64,000 bases of DNA from Apostichopus japonicus (Eukaryota; Echinodermata; Holothuroidea; Aspidochirotida; Stichopodidae). Within the stretch, counting starts at the first letter, position 1. Every line of letters begins with the position of its first letter. The stretch spans positions 20,930,265 through 20,994,264 of the forward strand of contig NC_092573.1 of assembly GCF_037975245.1 (NCBI RefSeq), written 5' to 3'. A model generated the notes under the pieces. That model saw nothing but the letters and a program-made list of their open reading frames with translations, did no database searches and was not told where the DNA came from. Below are positions 23,701-38,700 of the stretch, one piece after another. The position numbers and the translations under genes were made by a program.

Positions 23701-26700
23701 AACTCCACCTGTAGACCGGTAGATGATAGAGAATACAAGATCCGGTCAGGAATAACGCAAAGGAAGTAGAAGAGAAGATTACAAGGATAACAAAACCAAA
23801 AGGAGACCGTTGAACACCGGTGATCGTTATCTGGATTGCTACAGAATACACAGATTTAAAAATCATTACGAAAAATCAAGAAGAAAAATACACTTCTAGG
23901 CACTTTGTGTGGTGGATGTGTACGATCATTGACTGGTAGTGACCCTACCAATTCACTCTAGGCATTGAAGGGAGGGAAGGGGGGGGGGGTTGTGATGAGA
24001 CAATTATTAGCAAGGGAAGTGAAGTAAATACTATGTTTTGCCCATGATGTCGTACGTGTGCAACAGTTTGTGTCACTTTCGCGATTGCAGCCATCACCTT
24101 GGGCGAGATTTTCAACAATCCGATGGTTATATGCACGACAGTTTAAAAGGAATGTTCAGATACATGTTTAGAATACTATGTCAATTCAATCCACGTAAAA
24201 CACACCGCGTGAGTTTATGGGTTGAAAATAAACCAAGAATATTGCGACTAACAGTCATTTTGTGTGACGCAATATTATCTAAATAAACAAAAACAGTCGT
24301 AAAGGCAATTATTTTATTGAAGCAAGCACATAGATCACTATAAAGGTATATTGAGGTTTGGTTAGAATCTATTCAAGGTTGCAACCCAGTGTACAAGACT
24401 TCTTCAAGTCAGGCTTACATTTACATTACAATGATTAAATGTATTATACTGACGGTACAAAAACTACGCCGGTTCTGTCGTCCGCAAACTATTGAGAGTG
24501 CGACCCAAAAGGGGATTGTGAAATAGTTTCGAGGGATAATCAGATTTTTTAAGACATCGTAGATTTTATCTACAGTTTTCGAAGCTAGCCAGTGGAGATT
24601 GATTGATTCTATTTTTTTTAACATCAAATCCTTCGTTCATTCTGAGCATCGATTCTGAGGGGTGGGTGGTGGATCCCGATCGAATGTTGCTCATTTCTCA
24701 TGGAAGGTCCAGGGTTGTGGGCCTACCTATTTATGACCATTTTCACAACCAGATTCAAAAAGGTTCTCCACTTCTTCAATAAAATCTTCACTGTGGTAGA
24801 ACATTCTAAACTAGACTACTAACAAATATTGAAGATTTTATATTAAAAAAAACATGATGAATGAAAAATGATTAACAAATTACTTCATTACCTTTCGAGT
24901 GCACATTGCAATAACTTCATTCAATGGGGAACATTATTAAGAAATTCAAATATGGTCCTTTTGGATAATCTGCATAATCTTTGCTGGTTGTAGAAGATGG
25001 CTGATTTAATTGTCTACAAATTTGGCTATAAATTATAAGTCTAACAGGATATTATTTAACAATTGCCTGTAGGACCATCTCACCAGGCAGTCTTATGGCT
25101 TTCCACAAAACAAAATTTTGCCGTTTCCCAAAGATTGCAAATTAAGGGGGGAAACTGAGTCCTAAACGTCTGCTCACCTCTCTTTGGTGAATATATGGCG
25201 GCAAAAATTCTGGCATCAAATTCCTTCGGCTTGATCTGTTTTATAAATTGTCCCGTCGCTGAATCAAAGCAGAGAACCCTGCCATTTTCTCGATCGGCGG
25301 CGCAAATGTGTTGATTATTATTGGCCAGAGTCACAGAGTGAACCACAAACATTGAACTTGGAGTAAGGTGTCCTGAAAATAACAAGATTCAGTCATAATC
25401 TTAGCATTACACACTCATTAACCATTCTGAACAAATTTATAGGTTTGTGGATGGACGAATGCTTTAGTGTTGATATAAGGGGACAGGGAGGCAGGGTTTG
25501 TCCTCCCAAATGGTGTTCCTCTTCTCACTTGAAGCCACATATGTCAAACTATTTTCATTTCATTTATTTATTTCCAGTATAAATATAATATTTATAAACA
25601 GGACATCAAAAGTGAGTACGTAATAAGAAAATGTTATTTTAAAATGTTAGTGTACAAACAAAACAAAAACAACAACAAAATGATAATAATAATGTATGTC
25701 ATTTTAAAGCATTTTCTCTTTATAAACCACTTTTCCTACCTGGTTAGACGCAGCTATCCCTCTCACAACAATAATCCAACCAACCTCCCCCCCCTCTCTA
25801 CCACCCTCGACCTCCCTCTCCCACCCTACACAACTCGTACAAAACTTTCTGCTGATTCCAACGTTTGATGACTGCGAGGCCACAAAATTGATATGTTAGG
25901 ACATTTTAGTTGTTCTCATTTACTAGACGTACCGATTGCACCGTGGTCTATGGCGAACAGAAATTCACCTTTCGGTGAAAATTTCACGATTCTGGTATTG
26001 CAGTAACCGTCCGCCACAAAGAAGTTCCCGGTGGTGGGGTCGACCACCACGTCCGCAGGCTGGCAGAAATGAGATTTATCGCTTCCTGGGATCAGACGGA
26101 CACCCAGGGTAAGAGATGGAACTCCAGAACCGTCGGCGGGGTACTTGAACACCTGGTGCAGGGCGACGTCCGTGAGCCAAATGTTACCTTCGTGGTCCAC
26201 AAACAGCCCATGTGGAATGTAAAACCTACCAGAGATAAACAAACACTGCATTGTTGAACGTGACACACAACGCTGTCGTTCTTTACACGGAAATCCTACT
26301 TTTGATAAAACATCGAAACACCTTCCAAAACATTTTCACCGCCTATTTTGCTAGAGCCACCTCACTAGAAGTACACTGCACCAGTATCCTTCCACACTTT
26401 GGGGTATTTTTTGGGGGGGAATCACTAATTTTCCTTTATTGTCTCTTTCTTCCCAAACCTTATTTCCTTAAGTTCTTGTCTGTGCTCTTCTCGGCATGCT
26501 AATGAAGATTTTTCCGAGACAAGAGTTACTACTCTCCTAAAGGAAGTGGTAGAATGAGGAGGGCAGTATATCCGAACGGGCCAATCAGATGAGCTAAAAG
26601 GGTTACCAACGGCGCTGAATAAATTAGAGCTAGAGTACGGTTGTTGTGAGGAGACAGGGAAGTGAACTTTGAAGTAACTTTAGTTTACTTTGCATATTAA

Positions 26701-29700
26701 AAAGTTTTAAAAGAGGTATTGTAATACATAACTACGAAATATTACAATGTTTTTAAATACTGAATTCTACTGAGCTCAAATGACATATGACCTCCACATT
26801 CACATACGTAATATAATATCCTTCAAAGCTTTCTAGAATCTTAACCAATTGCATCACCCTTTGTAAATTTGTCACACACACGCACATAAACACACAAAGT
26901 CACATACGCTTGTCATTACAATAGACACCCCTTTTGCCTTTTGGCAAGGAATCAATTCTGTTCCAGCGAGTCAACGTACAAATAAGTAGCAGATAACATT
27001 CTATAGCCATTTGCAACAAAAACCAAATAGTTTCACTTACTGGTTAGCTCCCCATTTTGATATCACTTTTCCAGTTTCCTTATCCAGCGTGAGGACTGTA
27101 TCATTCTTAATAGGACCGTCGTTCAGTTTCAAGTAGTGGAAGGTACGGTCAAATGAGCTGCAAAGTTAGTAGTCAAAAAACCATATAAAACAGACGTTAG
27201 ATAACATCAAAGTGTAATGATAGATAAATCAACAAACGAAACTTGAAATACCATGGCTCATAAACTCAGACGATCAAAAAGAATTCACACATGATGAGAA
27301 ACTCAACCGTCTCAAAATCTTCTGAACATTTCCAGAAAGTATGTCAAAGGAAAAAAAAAAAGGTTAAAAAAAAGGAAAAGAACAACAAAATTTGCCCTCA
27401 AGAAATTCATAAGATTCTAAACATATTATTAGACACCAAAAGCCTGTTTTTCTTTTTTTTTAAATGGGTAGAAGATCAGACAACGAGGCGTGAGCACTGC
27501 CGTATAAAAGGAGAGCCTAGAAATATGATTCTAAACAACCAAATGATCACTATTGTGCATAATTTCACAATCATTTTAGCTGCCAATTCTAAAAATAACT
27601 TGATCTCTATTGTGACCTTTGACCAGGCTCATCATGCCAAAAAAAAAAAATCCTAAATGGTACCAAAAAATTTTCAGTAAAGAAGATCAACGTAACTCCA
27701 GAGTGGTACACTCTTTATAAATTAAACCTAAACTGAGTTATGAAAGTTAGTTTTAGATTGGCTGAAGCTGAAAGCAGGTAGGGTGTCCGCTCACAACTTC
27801 TGTGGAGTGTTGGCTCAGTGTTTAAAGCCAGTGCCTTCCAAACATAAGGTCCCCGGGTTCGAGTCACTCCAAAATTAATGTTTGTCGTCCAGTTACAGAG
27901 TTGTTGACAATTGACAATTCATAATCATGGACGTTAAATATGAATCTAAGAGACTGACTTCGGTAAGCTTGCGGCTTTGATAAGCCAATGAGGCTTCTTC
28001 GCGAGTTCTTGCTTGCAGGAGGATCGAAAATACATACATACATACTTCTTGGTTACCGCTGTGCAGTGGTGTTTTAACTGAGTCTTTGTTAGATTTGGAA
28101 ACTTTTGGTTAACGAATTGGGTAATGAGACTACTTCTGTCCTTTCAAATGTTTCAAAACAACATCGTTCAACTTGGCTGTACTGCGATGAAGACCGGAGG
28201 TTCTTTCCCATCCACCCCCCCCACCTCCCTCATTCTAGAAAGTGAAGCAATAATGGTTGCATGAATGCCTGTTAATGCTCTGAACACTCATCAAAAGAGA
28301 AGGGTTGGTATGAACCGGTGTTCATCCAAGATCATCATCATCACACGGATAGGTTTTCAAAATGAGCTTCCATTGGCTTCCTAACCCTTGGGAAATACTA
28401 AGCTACACCAAGCTATTCATTTATGATCAGCAGGTAACTCATGTCAGTTTTAGGCAGCTTGATGAATAGCTTACACCTCCTTCACGGCGTATCCAGAATG
28501 CCTGTGTGAACGTCTGTTTGCATATATTGGTAATATTTGCATGAATTTGTGGGTTAAAAAGATGGATATGGAAGAACAAATCATTTTGATTTAAAAACTC
28601 ACTCTACTTCCCATTTTCTGTCCCCTCTGTGAAAGACTTTGACATTGTCCTGTGAGTCTGTATCCAGGCCTCCTACTTGTCCTAATGCTAGTCCTGCTGC
28701 TACCCAGTTTGGGACTTCATTCAGCACTATGAGACAAAAATTAAACAACAAAAACAAGATTATTTAGCACAAGAGTCACAACATCCAAACGTAACAAAAT
28801 ATTCGAGCTCGGCAGCTTATTGAAGTTTGTCTGTATTATTTGACGAAACCTACCCAAATATCATTCAAAATTGAAACGCCATTGAGGAAAATAAGACACT
28901 CGCAGGTATTTTTTTCTTTTTTCCACCAAATATTGGTTAATGCAATTTGTAATTACTAGTTCCAGTCGGTGCTCAACATATCATCATCCGGACACTTTTT
29001 CATCGATAGAAATTAATCGCGATTAAAAAATACAACCTGTAATATTTTGAAATCTTACACTATTTATTTCACTATATAAAAAATTTGACTTGACTGTTCA
29101 AGGTTATCCAAAACAGAGAATTATACCACATAGGACTTGAGAGTACACAGACTGAATCCTCGGTTTTGCTTTCTGAATTGCAGCTTCAAGCAGTTCCCAC
29201 GACAACATAACTATTTAAAGCGGTTACGTACCTCTTGCCCCCGAAGGGTCCTCCTCCTCCTCCTGTTCTTCTTCTCCTTCTTCTTCTTCATCTTTAGGTG
29301 AGGATACTGCCGTTGTTGCCTTGCCTGTTTCCTCGTTTCCCTCATGTTGGTCGTCGTGACTACCGTCTCCGTCGTCATCGTTGCCGCCTATTCGCTGTAT
29401 CTGGTCCTGAACATCAGTCTTCAATTTGTCCTCCAACATGTTGATGTCGTCGTCGTCATCGCTCTCCGGTTCTGTGGTGTCGCCGCCGTCTGACGAGGGC
29501 ATCTTAGCGGGGGGCGTATCCGTGTCCCAGCCGAGGGGTACGTGAGAGAAGAGGTCTCTACTTGCCTGTTGGCTACAAACCTTGAATGATTCCCCCAAGG
29601 CACTGTCCGTGTAGTACATGATGTACAGATTACACATTTCGTCGGTGTGTTTTGACCTGTGCGAGAAAAAAACATTTCGCGGTTGACCTGTCCACGAAAC

Positions 29701-32700
29701 CTCAAGAGTAAAATAGGATGTTAGGAACCTGCCTTGTTTACGAAAAAAACGGGTACATCCCATCTGGGGTAGAGGTAGTAAAAGTTGTGGGAACCTGATG
29801 TTTTAATCTCAACAGACTTTTTGGGAAAAAGACAGCAGACAGATAAGATCTTAACACCAAGATCTACAAAGAGCTTACAGGTTTGAATTATACCTTACAA
29901 AGGAAAACTTAGCAACCTGCGGACAATACAAATCAACTCACGAGGGAAACTTGTGTTTTTGCAAACATTTTCACAGGCAAAATCACACTTCTTCACATCA
30001 GCCTAAAACATGTCAAAATGTTTCAAAAACTTGTGGACTTTGTGATGGGTGACAAAGTGCGGCAAACCCGCGACGATCCAATCCAAGAACGATACAATGC
30101 ATATGCAACTTGGACAATTCTCCGGCACATAAAAAACCCAGCAAATTTTGCACATGTTCTTAGGAAAAATCTTGTGGTAATTCGAGACAAAGGGTACAAA
30201 CTGGCAACTCTGTGTCGGTGTGTATAAAAATCAAACATTTCCAAACAACATCCCTGTGGTTGCTTACAGATAATGACTGGTTTTCCACACATTGTTAACC
30301 TGTGGCACAGGTTTGTCTGTGAGTGATACAGCTAATTATTTCTCTCCTCTTTCAAAGAACAAAATCTAACGAATAGTCGGATTGAACAATCCTGTGAGTT
30401 GGAAGGTGCATATAAATATTATGAGTTGAAAGGTTGCGTAACTGAGAGTATAATGAAGGCAGGTTGAGAGGAAAGTTAGCATAAAATTCATATATTTTTG
30501 AGACAGAATTTGAAGATCTCACCCAACATGCACTTCATGGTCTGTCCTGGTCCCATCAAAGGTACATCTGGTCGCTATGACATCACCTCTCTGGATTTGG
30601 TAAATTTCATCCATCGGGTAGAAAGCCTGGATAATTTAGATGAAGAAAACGATACATGAATTTCCTCAGTAGTTCTTGTATATAAATATATATGTATATA
30701 TACTATAAAGAATATCCATGTGTATTCCAAAAGGAAATATTAATTAGACAAAAGCTGAGAAATAAGATATGACTCATAATTGACAAATAAGGAGTACTAC
30801 TGCTGTAGAAAATATATTGACATTTTCGGTCGCACTGGGACCTTCGTCAGCGATACTCGGCCATGGAATGAAAAGTACTTTCCATTTCCACTGCAAAGAA
30901 ACATACATTACTGCGGCAGTGATGATAACACCGTTGTTATCTCGTAATCGATGAAATAATCAAACAAATGAATCATGCAATAACAGCACCTTTTGTCCTA
31001 ATTTGTCAACAAAAGACGAGCAAATTTATGCAATTTGACTAAACTCATGAGACGTAATAATATAGGGTTCACATGTTCGTGTCGTAAGTTTGAGGTTTAA
31101 CAGATGCTGTAGTTTATAAGACAATGAATAATTGAGAATAATCTCTCAATTCTTTTGTACAATTACCGTTAACATTTTTGGGCTTTTCTGTAGCAATTTG
31201 CCAATCTTGTTTAGCTCAGCTACAAACACAATGCTGACAAAGCACCTAACGTCTGAAGCGGTACTATGTCTGACGTTAAATTTGAATTACAACAAAGAGA
31301 AATGCATGAAAACATCGGGGAAGCAGATGCCTCTGTATAGAATACATTAGTATATATTGTGCGGTTAACAAACCCACCGTTACATTCCAGTAAAATGCAG
31401 ATGCCTTTGTTAGTAGAAATTAGTTCTGATTGTGTGATTATCGAAATAAACTTAAATGCCATCATTAATTCAAATACAGGTTTCTAAAAGTAGTATCCAC
31501 TTGCATTGTTTGTGAGGTAAACCAATGATACACTTGATAAGTATGCCAATGTTTAATGTTACAACATCCGGCAAATCGTAACACAGAGAGTTCTAGTCAT
31601 TCTGAAATAGAATCGTTCTGAATATGTGGATTACTTGGTGAAACATCGTAAGGAACTTCCTGAAGTAGTTGTTCTAGAAATAAATCCTTTCTTATAATAT
31701 TTCCTACATGTTTTTTTTTTTTTATTCGTTATCTGGAATTCAGAATATAAACACATTTTTTTTATTGTTCTATCTGTTATCAAATTTCACAATCCAACAG
31801 GGCTGCTCTTAAATCATATTCCAGTTTTATATATAACAGTTTAAATTTCAAAGATATTTTATCCAAAGTTCTATGAGTCCAGTTTGCATGACAAGACCAG
31901 CTCCGTAATGACATTTTAAAGGCATTGAAGACTCGCCCCAAACCACGTGCGGCCATCTGAAGAGTTAACTTTCTGTTGCTTGCAAGTGATGTTTTGTTTG
32001 TGTCGCTACAAAATGCAGTACTGAAACGTGATACCTTAATTGTTATCTTTATCTGGACCTGAGATGTCCATCGCTGTATCGTTTGTATAATGTGCTGTGG
32101 GTACTGACTGTACACTAGTGTCTAATTATCGACAGTAGCAAGCTGTGTGTGTGTATTTTCTGGGATCGATGGTGGTGTTTAACACTTCTGTTACACCTTA
32201 TTCGAAACTAGGTCAAATTACCGGCATTAGACGTTTCTTTTTGCGCGAGTCTTCACCCCCTTCAAATACAATGCTTTCGAGAATTTTAAGCTGCCTTGAG
32301 ACAAATTTCAATGCAGAACGAGAGGCAGGTGGGCAGGTGTGACGGGTGAGGGAGGAGGAGGTACATTTCCCAACAGACTCTTTATTACCTTTCTGCATGC
32401 TCCCCACACATCCTCACCCCAACTGTGTAGATCTTGGCTTTAGAAGTCTCTTTTAATCTGCACAGACATGGTAATTACTGTGGCTACCTTTTCTCGAAAG
32501 TTCCCGACCGCAACACCACGACTCACCTGTGGCCATTGAGGATTTCCTTGGGCTATTTCCTCCCATTTGTTATTCCTGATCCTGAAACCTGTTATGACCT
32601 TTCCCAGACTGTGAGCATGAGTACGAAACCCGAAGGCATAGATAGGCACCGTATCCTTGTATTCGCAGGCAACGTCTGTATGTGAATCTGTCAGGAGGGA

Positions 32701-35700
32701 ATTCATTAGAAAGGGTATTCAAATGATTCAAATATAAAGAAATTTTTAAAGAGATTTTCAAAAGTAGTAACTTTTGGCAACGAATCAAGAATCATTTAAT
32801 TATCCGTCAATTTAAGATGGATTTGGTAATAAGTTTTGTAGCAGGATTGTCTTGGGTTTGATCAATTTTATAATTTTTAGCAATAGTTGGCGGTTTTCGG
32901 TAAAATTGCAGACAAAATGCAGACCGATTCTTTGACAAAATCCCAGCTCGACATTGTACCAATTTGGAAATTTGAAAAGGAGGAGAATCAATTGCAGGCC
33001 TCAAAAATTAAGGCTATTTTTTACTGGCTAAATTTCTAGCTTCTATTGGAATTTTCACTTTTTTGCATTCAAATTGTAGATTTTGTAGTCAATCTGTTTT
33101 ATCGCTTTAACTCTTCACCAGTGCTGTTAATCGTTTTTCGATCTCATATTCCTGTATATATCTGTATATGGTATATGTATTTTTACTGTTTTATGTATTT
33201 ACTGTTTTATGTCATTGTATATTCTAGATTGTTTGTAAAGCGCACAGATGCATCGCGCGTAGTGCGCTATATAAGATTTTATTACATTACATTACAAAAA
33301 GGCCAGTGGATTTTGCTGTTTACCAGCAGCCAACAAAAAAATGACACTTGTATTTTTCTGCCAGTAGGGCAAACAGTGTAAAACTGTTACCAGGTTATTC
33401 TAGGCATGGTAGTATGAGGTGCTGGGGTTGTGGGGAGACAGGTAAGTGGGGAATGAAGTGAATATTCAGAACATAAACAAAACATATTGCCTTGTGTAGC
33501 AATTGTTAGTGAAACATTACAGGATTTCCGTATTTAAAGCTAACTACGTATCATCAAATCTTACTGGGCCACTCACATATTATAAGCCTGTGCACTCCCT
33601 GATGTGTAATTCACCTATTTCTGGTTATAATAATAGTTCATAGTTGTTAAAACCACTGGATTTTGTAGGGACTGGTTTTGGACGGAATAACTTTAACGAC
33701 TGTCCGTGTTAAGCATTTGATGAAAATGTAAAAGATAACGCTACAATCAATATCATCAGTGTAGGACTTTCACGGTCGTCCGGTCGTCTGTGACGACTAG
33801 AAATTACGTCGGACTACCAAATCTTTCAAAATGTTGTGTGCTTGGTAGTCCTTCGGACGACCAAAAAAAAATGAAGGCTTTGAAGAATTATTGAGCCTAA
33901 TTATATTTCATTAAAAACGAAAGTCAATTTAATTAAATAGTTTCTGAATAACACCCAAACCAAACATGAATTATTTAAAAACATGCGCGAAATATTAACT
34001 TTACAACATCGTTAGAAAAAATCTGTTCACTAATAAAGTCGCCTAACATTATCTCTAATGATGTACCCAGAAAACAAATGAGACTTGTGGCTAATGTCAG
34101 TGCAATGCATTTTGTACGGTGTTGTAACAACAGTTGATCAGACACTGCCAGTCTTTATAGGCCGAGTGAAAATGCATTGCTGGACAATGGGGGAAATCTA
34201 GCCTATACTGCTGAATTTGTGACGCAGTTATAAGATATCCATGGAATACTTTCAGTATTGCTGTTATCTTCGACCACATGGTTGCCTAACAGCACACTAA
34301 GTCAATTGGGGAAATCTAGCCTACACCGCTGAATTTGTGACGCAGTTATAAGGTATCCATGGAATACAGTAATGTTATTAGCGAAAAAAATACTGACAAC
34401 TTTTTTAATTTAAATTGTCACGAAACGGAAACTGATGAAAATTTTAAAATGACAAGTTAGAGTAGCTATATTACGTGATAAAATGAAAAGAGATGAAATC
34501 TGTTTTACAATCTTTAAAAAGTTACAACAAAACTGTCGATATTATGAAACAAACTACGTTCGGCAAAGCCCTGTTTCTAGACTGCCTTACAATGAACAGC
34601 ATGCATTATACGAACATCAGTTTAAAACTGCAGTGTTTACCCCTAACATTTTTGGCACGTTTCCAAAAAACTTTTCATGTAGTAAACTATTTTGGCTCCA
34701 CTCTAGAATTAATAAGGTCAGTCAGTAAAGGATCGATAAAGTTATGCGAAATATTATCTTAGACGTTCAAGAAAAGTAGGTAAATATCCCCGTAACATTA
34801 AGGTAGGTAAAACACACCCCAAGCCAACCGACTCCTCCGCATGAACAAAACAATCTATTCCCCATGATACACGAGGCACAGTCTATACCATACAGACATA
34901 GCACGATACCAAGGCCCAATGGCTATAGTATATGGCCATCTTTATGAAAGTAAACCTTTTAATCCCATGTTTCAGGCCACTTGGCATGATTAACTAAATG
35001 CTAAATATTGTTCCCATGTCCTTGTGGAAAACGACAACTTCGCAAAATACAATTAGTTGTGTTTTTGTTGTTACGTGAGATCTGTAACCGACGAAGTGGT
35101 TAGGCTATATACTATACACTTAACTATGGTAGGATATTAATTTTTCTTTTTTTTGTGGAAATTCTAGAAAATACTTTCTTTTCCCCGTGCTTAACACCAG
35201 ATGTGGTCTGATGGTTTGTTCATAAATGGGTGAACTAGAGCCTTGTTTACATGACATTAGTTGCATTTAGCACGATATGCCAGTTTCACGTGAATTTTTC
35301 GAAAGTATCTTGCTCGATCTTCGTAAAATTTGAAAGGTGTACCAACTTACTGTTCGTACACAATTGGTAATTTCTCTACTGATTTTCAGATTTTTTTCTC
35401 TATACAGTCAATTTTATAAAGGACGGGTTTTTTCGAAGTTCCAAAGTCAGTAAATGAAGTTGATAAATTCTATTTCTTTTCAACTTTCTTAACCATGGAA
35501 AGCTAGAAATAACATTTACACATAAAACGGAGAAAGGATAATCACTTTTTTAAACATTTATTTCAAATTTCTTTCACAAGAAATTATCGTCATTTGTTCA
35601 ATCCTCAAAAACTATCGTTTTGAAAAAAAAAATATCGCGATAATAATAATTTTCGATATATTGCCCAACCCTACGTGATAGTCTCAGATACAATTCAAAG

Positions 35701-38700
35701 GCATCTTCGTACCACCAGTGATTGTTGTCAAAATGTACGTAACAAATATGAGCCAAGGCCTAACGGTATGATATTTGAGTGCATAAATATGATAGTCTTT
35801 ACCACAAGCTTTGTTATCTCTACACAGGGGAAAGTAAACGTTGCAAGTAATTGTTGTTAAACAAGTTACTTACAAGAATGTTTGCAGACAATCGGTAGGG
35901 ACTATTAGCCAATCAAATCATGGGAATTTTGGTAAAGCATCATTGTCTATTTTTAGCATGAAAATCTCTGTAATGAAGTTTTGGTAGCCCTGTACCTTGC
36001 GGTTGATTGTTATGATATATTTATTTTCAAACAAATTTAATGATCTGTAGGAGTAGGAGAACTTTTGATTCTTGTCAGAAGAAGAAATAATGAAAGATGT
36101 TCATTTAAAAATGTGTTTTGTAATGTTTTCCGTTGACCTAGTTGTGAGTGTGTACTTGGGAATTGCAAGCAATTTGAAGATTTTTCGTCCCTGGCCAAAA
36201 CATTGCGTCCCGTACCCAGAATCCTGTGTTCGTAACAATTAATGCTGGAATACTTTCGTTATTGCTGTTATCTTAGACCACATGGTAGCATAACTCAATG
36301 GGAATATCTTGCCTAACCATAGGTTTGCCAAAAAAAAAAAAAAAATCACACTGCGTAGTATTTGCAATAAATAAGGAACAGGGAAGTATCGCGTCGGGCG
36401 GGTATCTGGCTACCCGGATACCCCGTGCAAACACTTTTTGAAAACAGTACACAATAACATGGTTATATGCTAAACTAATAAAGCTTTGGTTGACACAATC
36501 AGATTGAGCACCAAAATGTTTTGTTTTGTATTATTTGTGTTCATTTTCAATTTTTGGTGGAAAATTTGGAAGGACTACCAAGTTTTTTGCAGGACTACCA
36601 AATATTTGAAAATCCTTGAAACTGGTAGTCCTTCAGACAACCTTCTCAAATTCCTGAAAATCCAACACTGATCATACATACTGGGACTATTTGGATCGAC
36701 GTGTATGTTCATGCCCACGTTGAGAAAGATGCCACCCATATACTTTTGCCTGTGAAAAGGAAAGAGAGGGAAGAAAAAACGAATATTTCATATTTGGTTT
36801 GCCACAAATGTAAACACATGGTACAATTGCACATCAAATAATAGGTAAGGTTAAATACATTGCGTGAAAGAACATGATCTAAAAATAATTTGTAGGCTTG
36901 TCTAGGGTTGTTTATAGCACTACTCCCTGTAAGACACAGAAAGAGCATTAAACATATATATATACTAACATATAAACAATCAAGAAGGAGAGAGAGATGA
37001 ATTAATTAGTCAACTACAGGACTACAAGACTGTGACTCATTAAAGGGCTGCTGAATAGACCCCAACTATACCACGCTATCAGGGAAAAGTTTCTTGAGAT
37101 TACATAATCGACCCGCCTTGGTCGTACAATGACCTCTTTTTACCAATTAGTCTGCAACGCCTGCCACATATTTTTTCTTGTAGGAGGGTCTTAGTGTGAA
37201 CACTGTATGATTGACTAGATGGTGCTAGACATGAACAGATTTCACTGCTAGACATGAACCGATTTCCACACAGTGTTTACACAAAGAGCCTAATGGTGTT
37301 AAGAAGCCACGTAGGCTAATTGTAGAGCATGAGGTCGATTTACGACCGTGGCAGGCCGATTACGTCATCACAAAACTTTCCTAGCTATAGCGTGATATAA
37401 TTGGAGCCAATAAAGCAGATCTTTAAAGCTTGCAGCGGTGGCATCTACATGAAAATAACTCTGCTTTACACAATAAGTAACAAAAAAACAACTTACTCTT
37501 CTGTCGTGGCAACCAACGTGAGCCCTGAGGAATCGGTGCTACCGTCTGCAAGGGGGAAGGACACAGAACAGAATTTAATTACCAGAGAGATGCTTAAATA
37601 GGAATTCCTTTGTTCTTAGACTTTACTATAGTGAAATAAATACAGGCTCATAACTCTACAGCAGAGTTTGAACACCATACTTGTACTGAGAGGAATTTAA
37701 GAAGACATTAAAATCCATTCAAATTTGAAAAAAGGCCAAAGAAAGTTTTGGGCGAGAAAGGGTTAGGACTGGTTGGAATCCCATGATAGCCAGAAAGATA
37801 ACCTTCTTTTTCTCTTTTCTGTTATACATTTACTTCAAATTAAATCTTTTTATAATTGACTGTACATAGTGTTTCTCATACACAAAACACAGGGACTATG
37901 ACAAGAGTATTTGAGTTGCAATTATTCTGACAAGATAGATAAAGTAAAGGACGAGTTTTTATCCCACGGTCAGAAAGAGACGAGACATTAAACTCAATCG
38001 TGGGACTATAAAGCCGAGGTGGAAGCGTAAAACTTGATGGTACAGAATTTCACTGAAAGACATGCCTTGTTCAGCATGTGTTACTGTAAAGTTTGGGAGA
38101 ATTTGAAGTTTGTGAACTGCAACTGGTTCTAAGGAAGGTTTTCAAAACGGGTGGTAGACCTTGTTTTCTCAAGCACTGAGAACATAGCAACCAATACTGG
38201 CATCAGTCCATCCACTACAATTCTCATACAGACAGACCATTAAAATTTGGATTTATATCTGTCTTTGTCAACGTTTCAACATCAGTCCAGACTAAGGTTG
38301 TTCCACTCAGATCAGGATCTGTTACGACATGGTAACCCAGCCCCACAGCCCCCCCAGCCCTCTCCCTCCTGCTGTTTTTTTTTTTAATAAACAAAGTACC
38401 TCCCAGGTAATTACATGGGACCTCCTCATGTCAACTTCACCTCTATTTAAACTGCTATCTCCTCTGACATTCTTTTTCTCACCCACAAATTTTCTAATTT
38501 CACTGTCCTCAATTTCTTGGAAAAGTCTGAAAGGGGAAAATTTCTGTCAGTTTTTACAATTTAGGGGGTGATGCAATGACCTTAAAAGCAAGTGGTAATA
38601 GAGGAAGTTACTTTAGTAATGGTTGGCATCAAGCACAGTTGGAGGTTGGAAAATGTCAATAAATGGTAAACTTCCGCTATCTTTCACCCAGCAAAACTTT

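Noticed and set aside
27820-27885. tRNA-like sequence on the plus strand
   Set aside because: The B box is good but the acceptor stem does not close. The SINE body and ATAC tail show that it is a retroposon head.
34483-34762. Overlapping ORFs inside the candidate 2.9-kb element
   Set aside because: I looked for a transposase; no DDE, BED-finger or other motif was seen.
35628-35673. TATCGCGATA ... ATATATTGCCCAACCCTA motif
   Set aside because: It resembles a common transposon end, but no partner end or target duplication was found.
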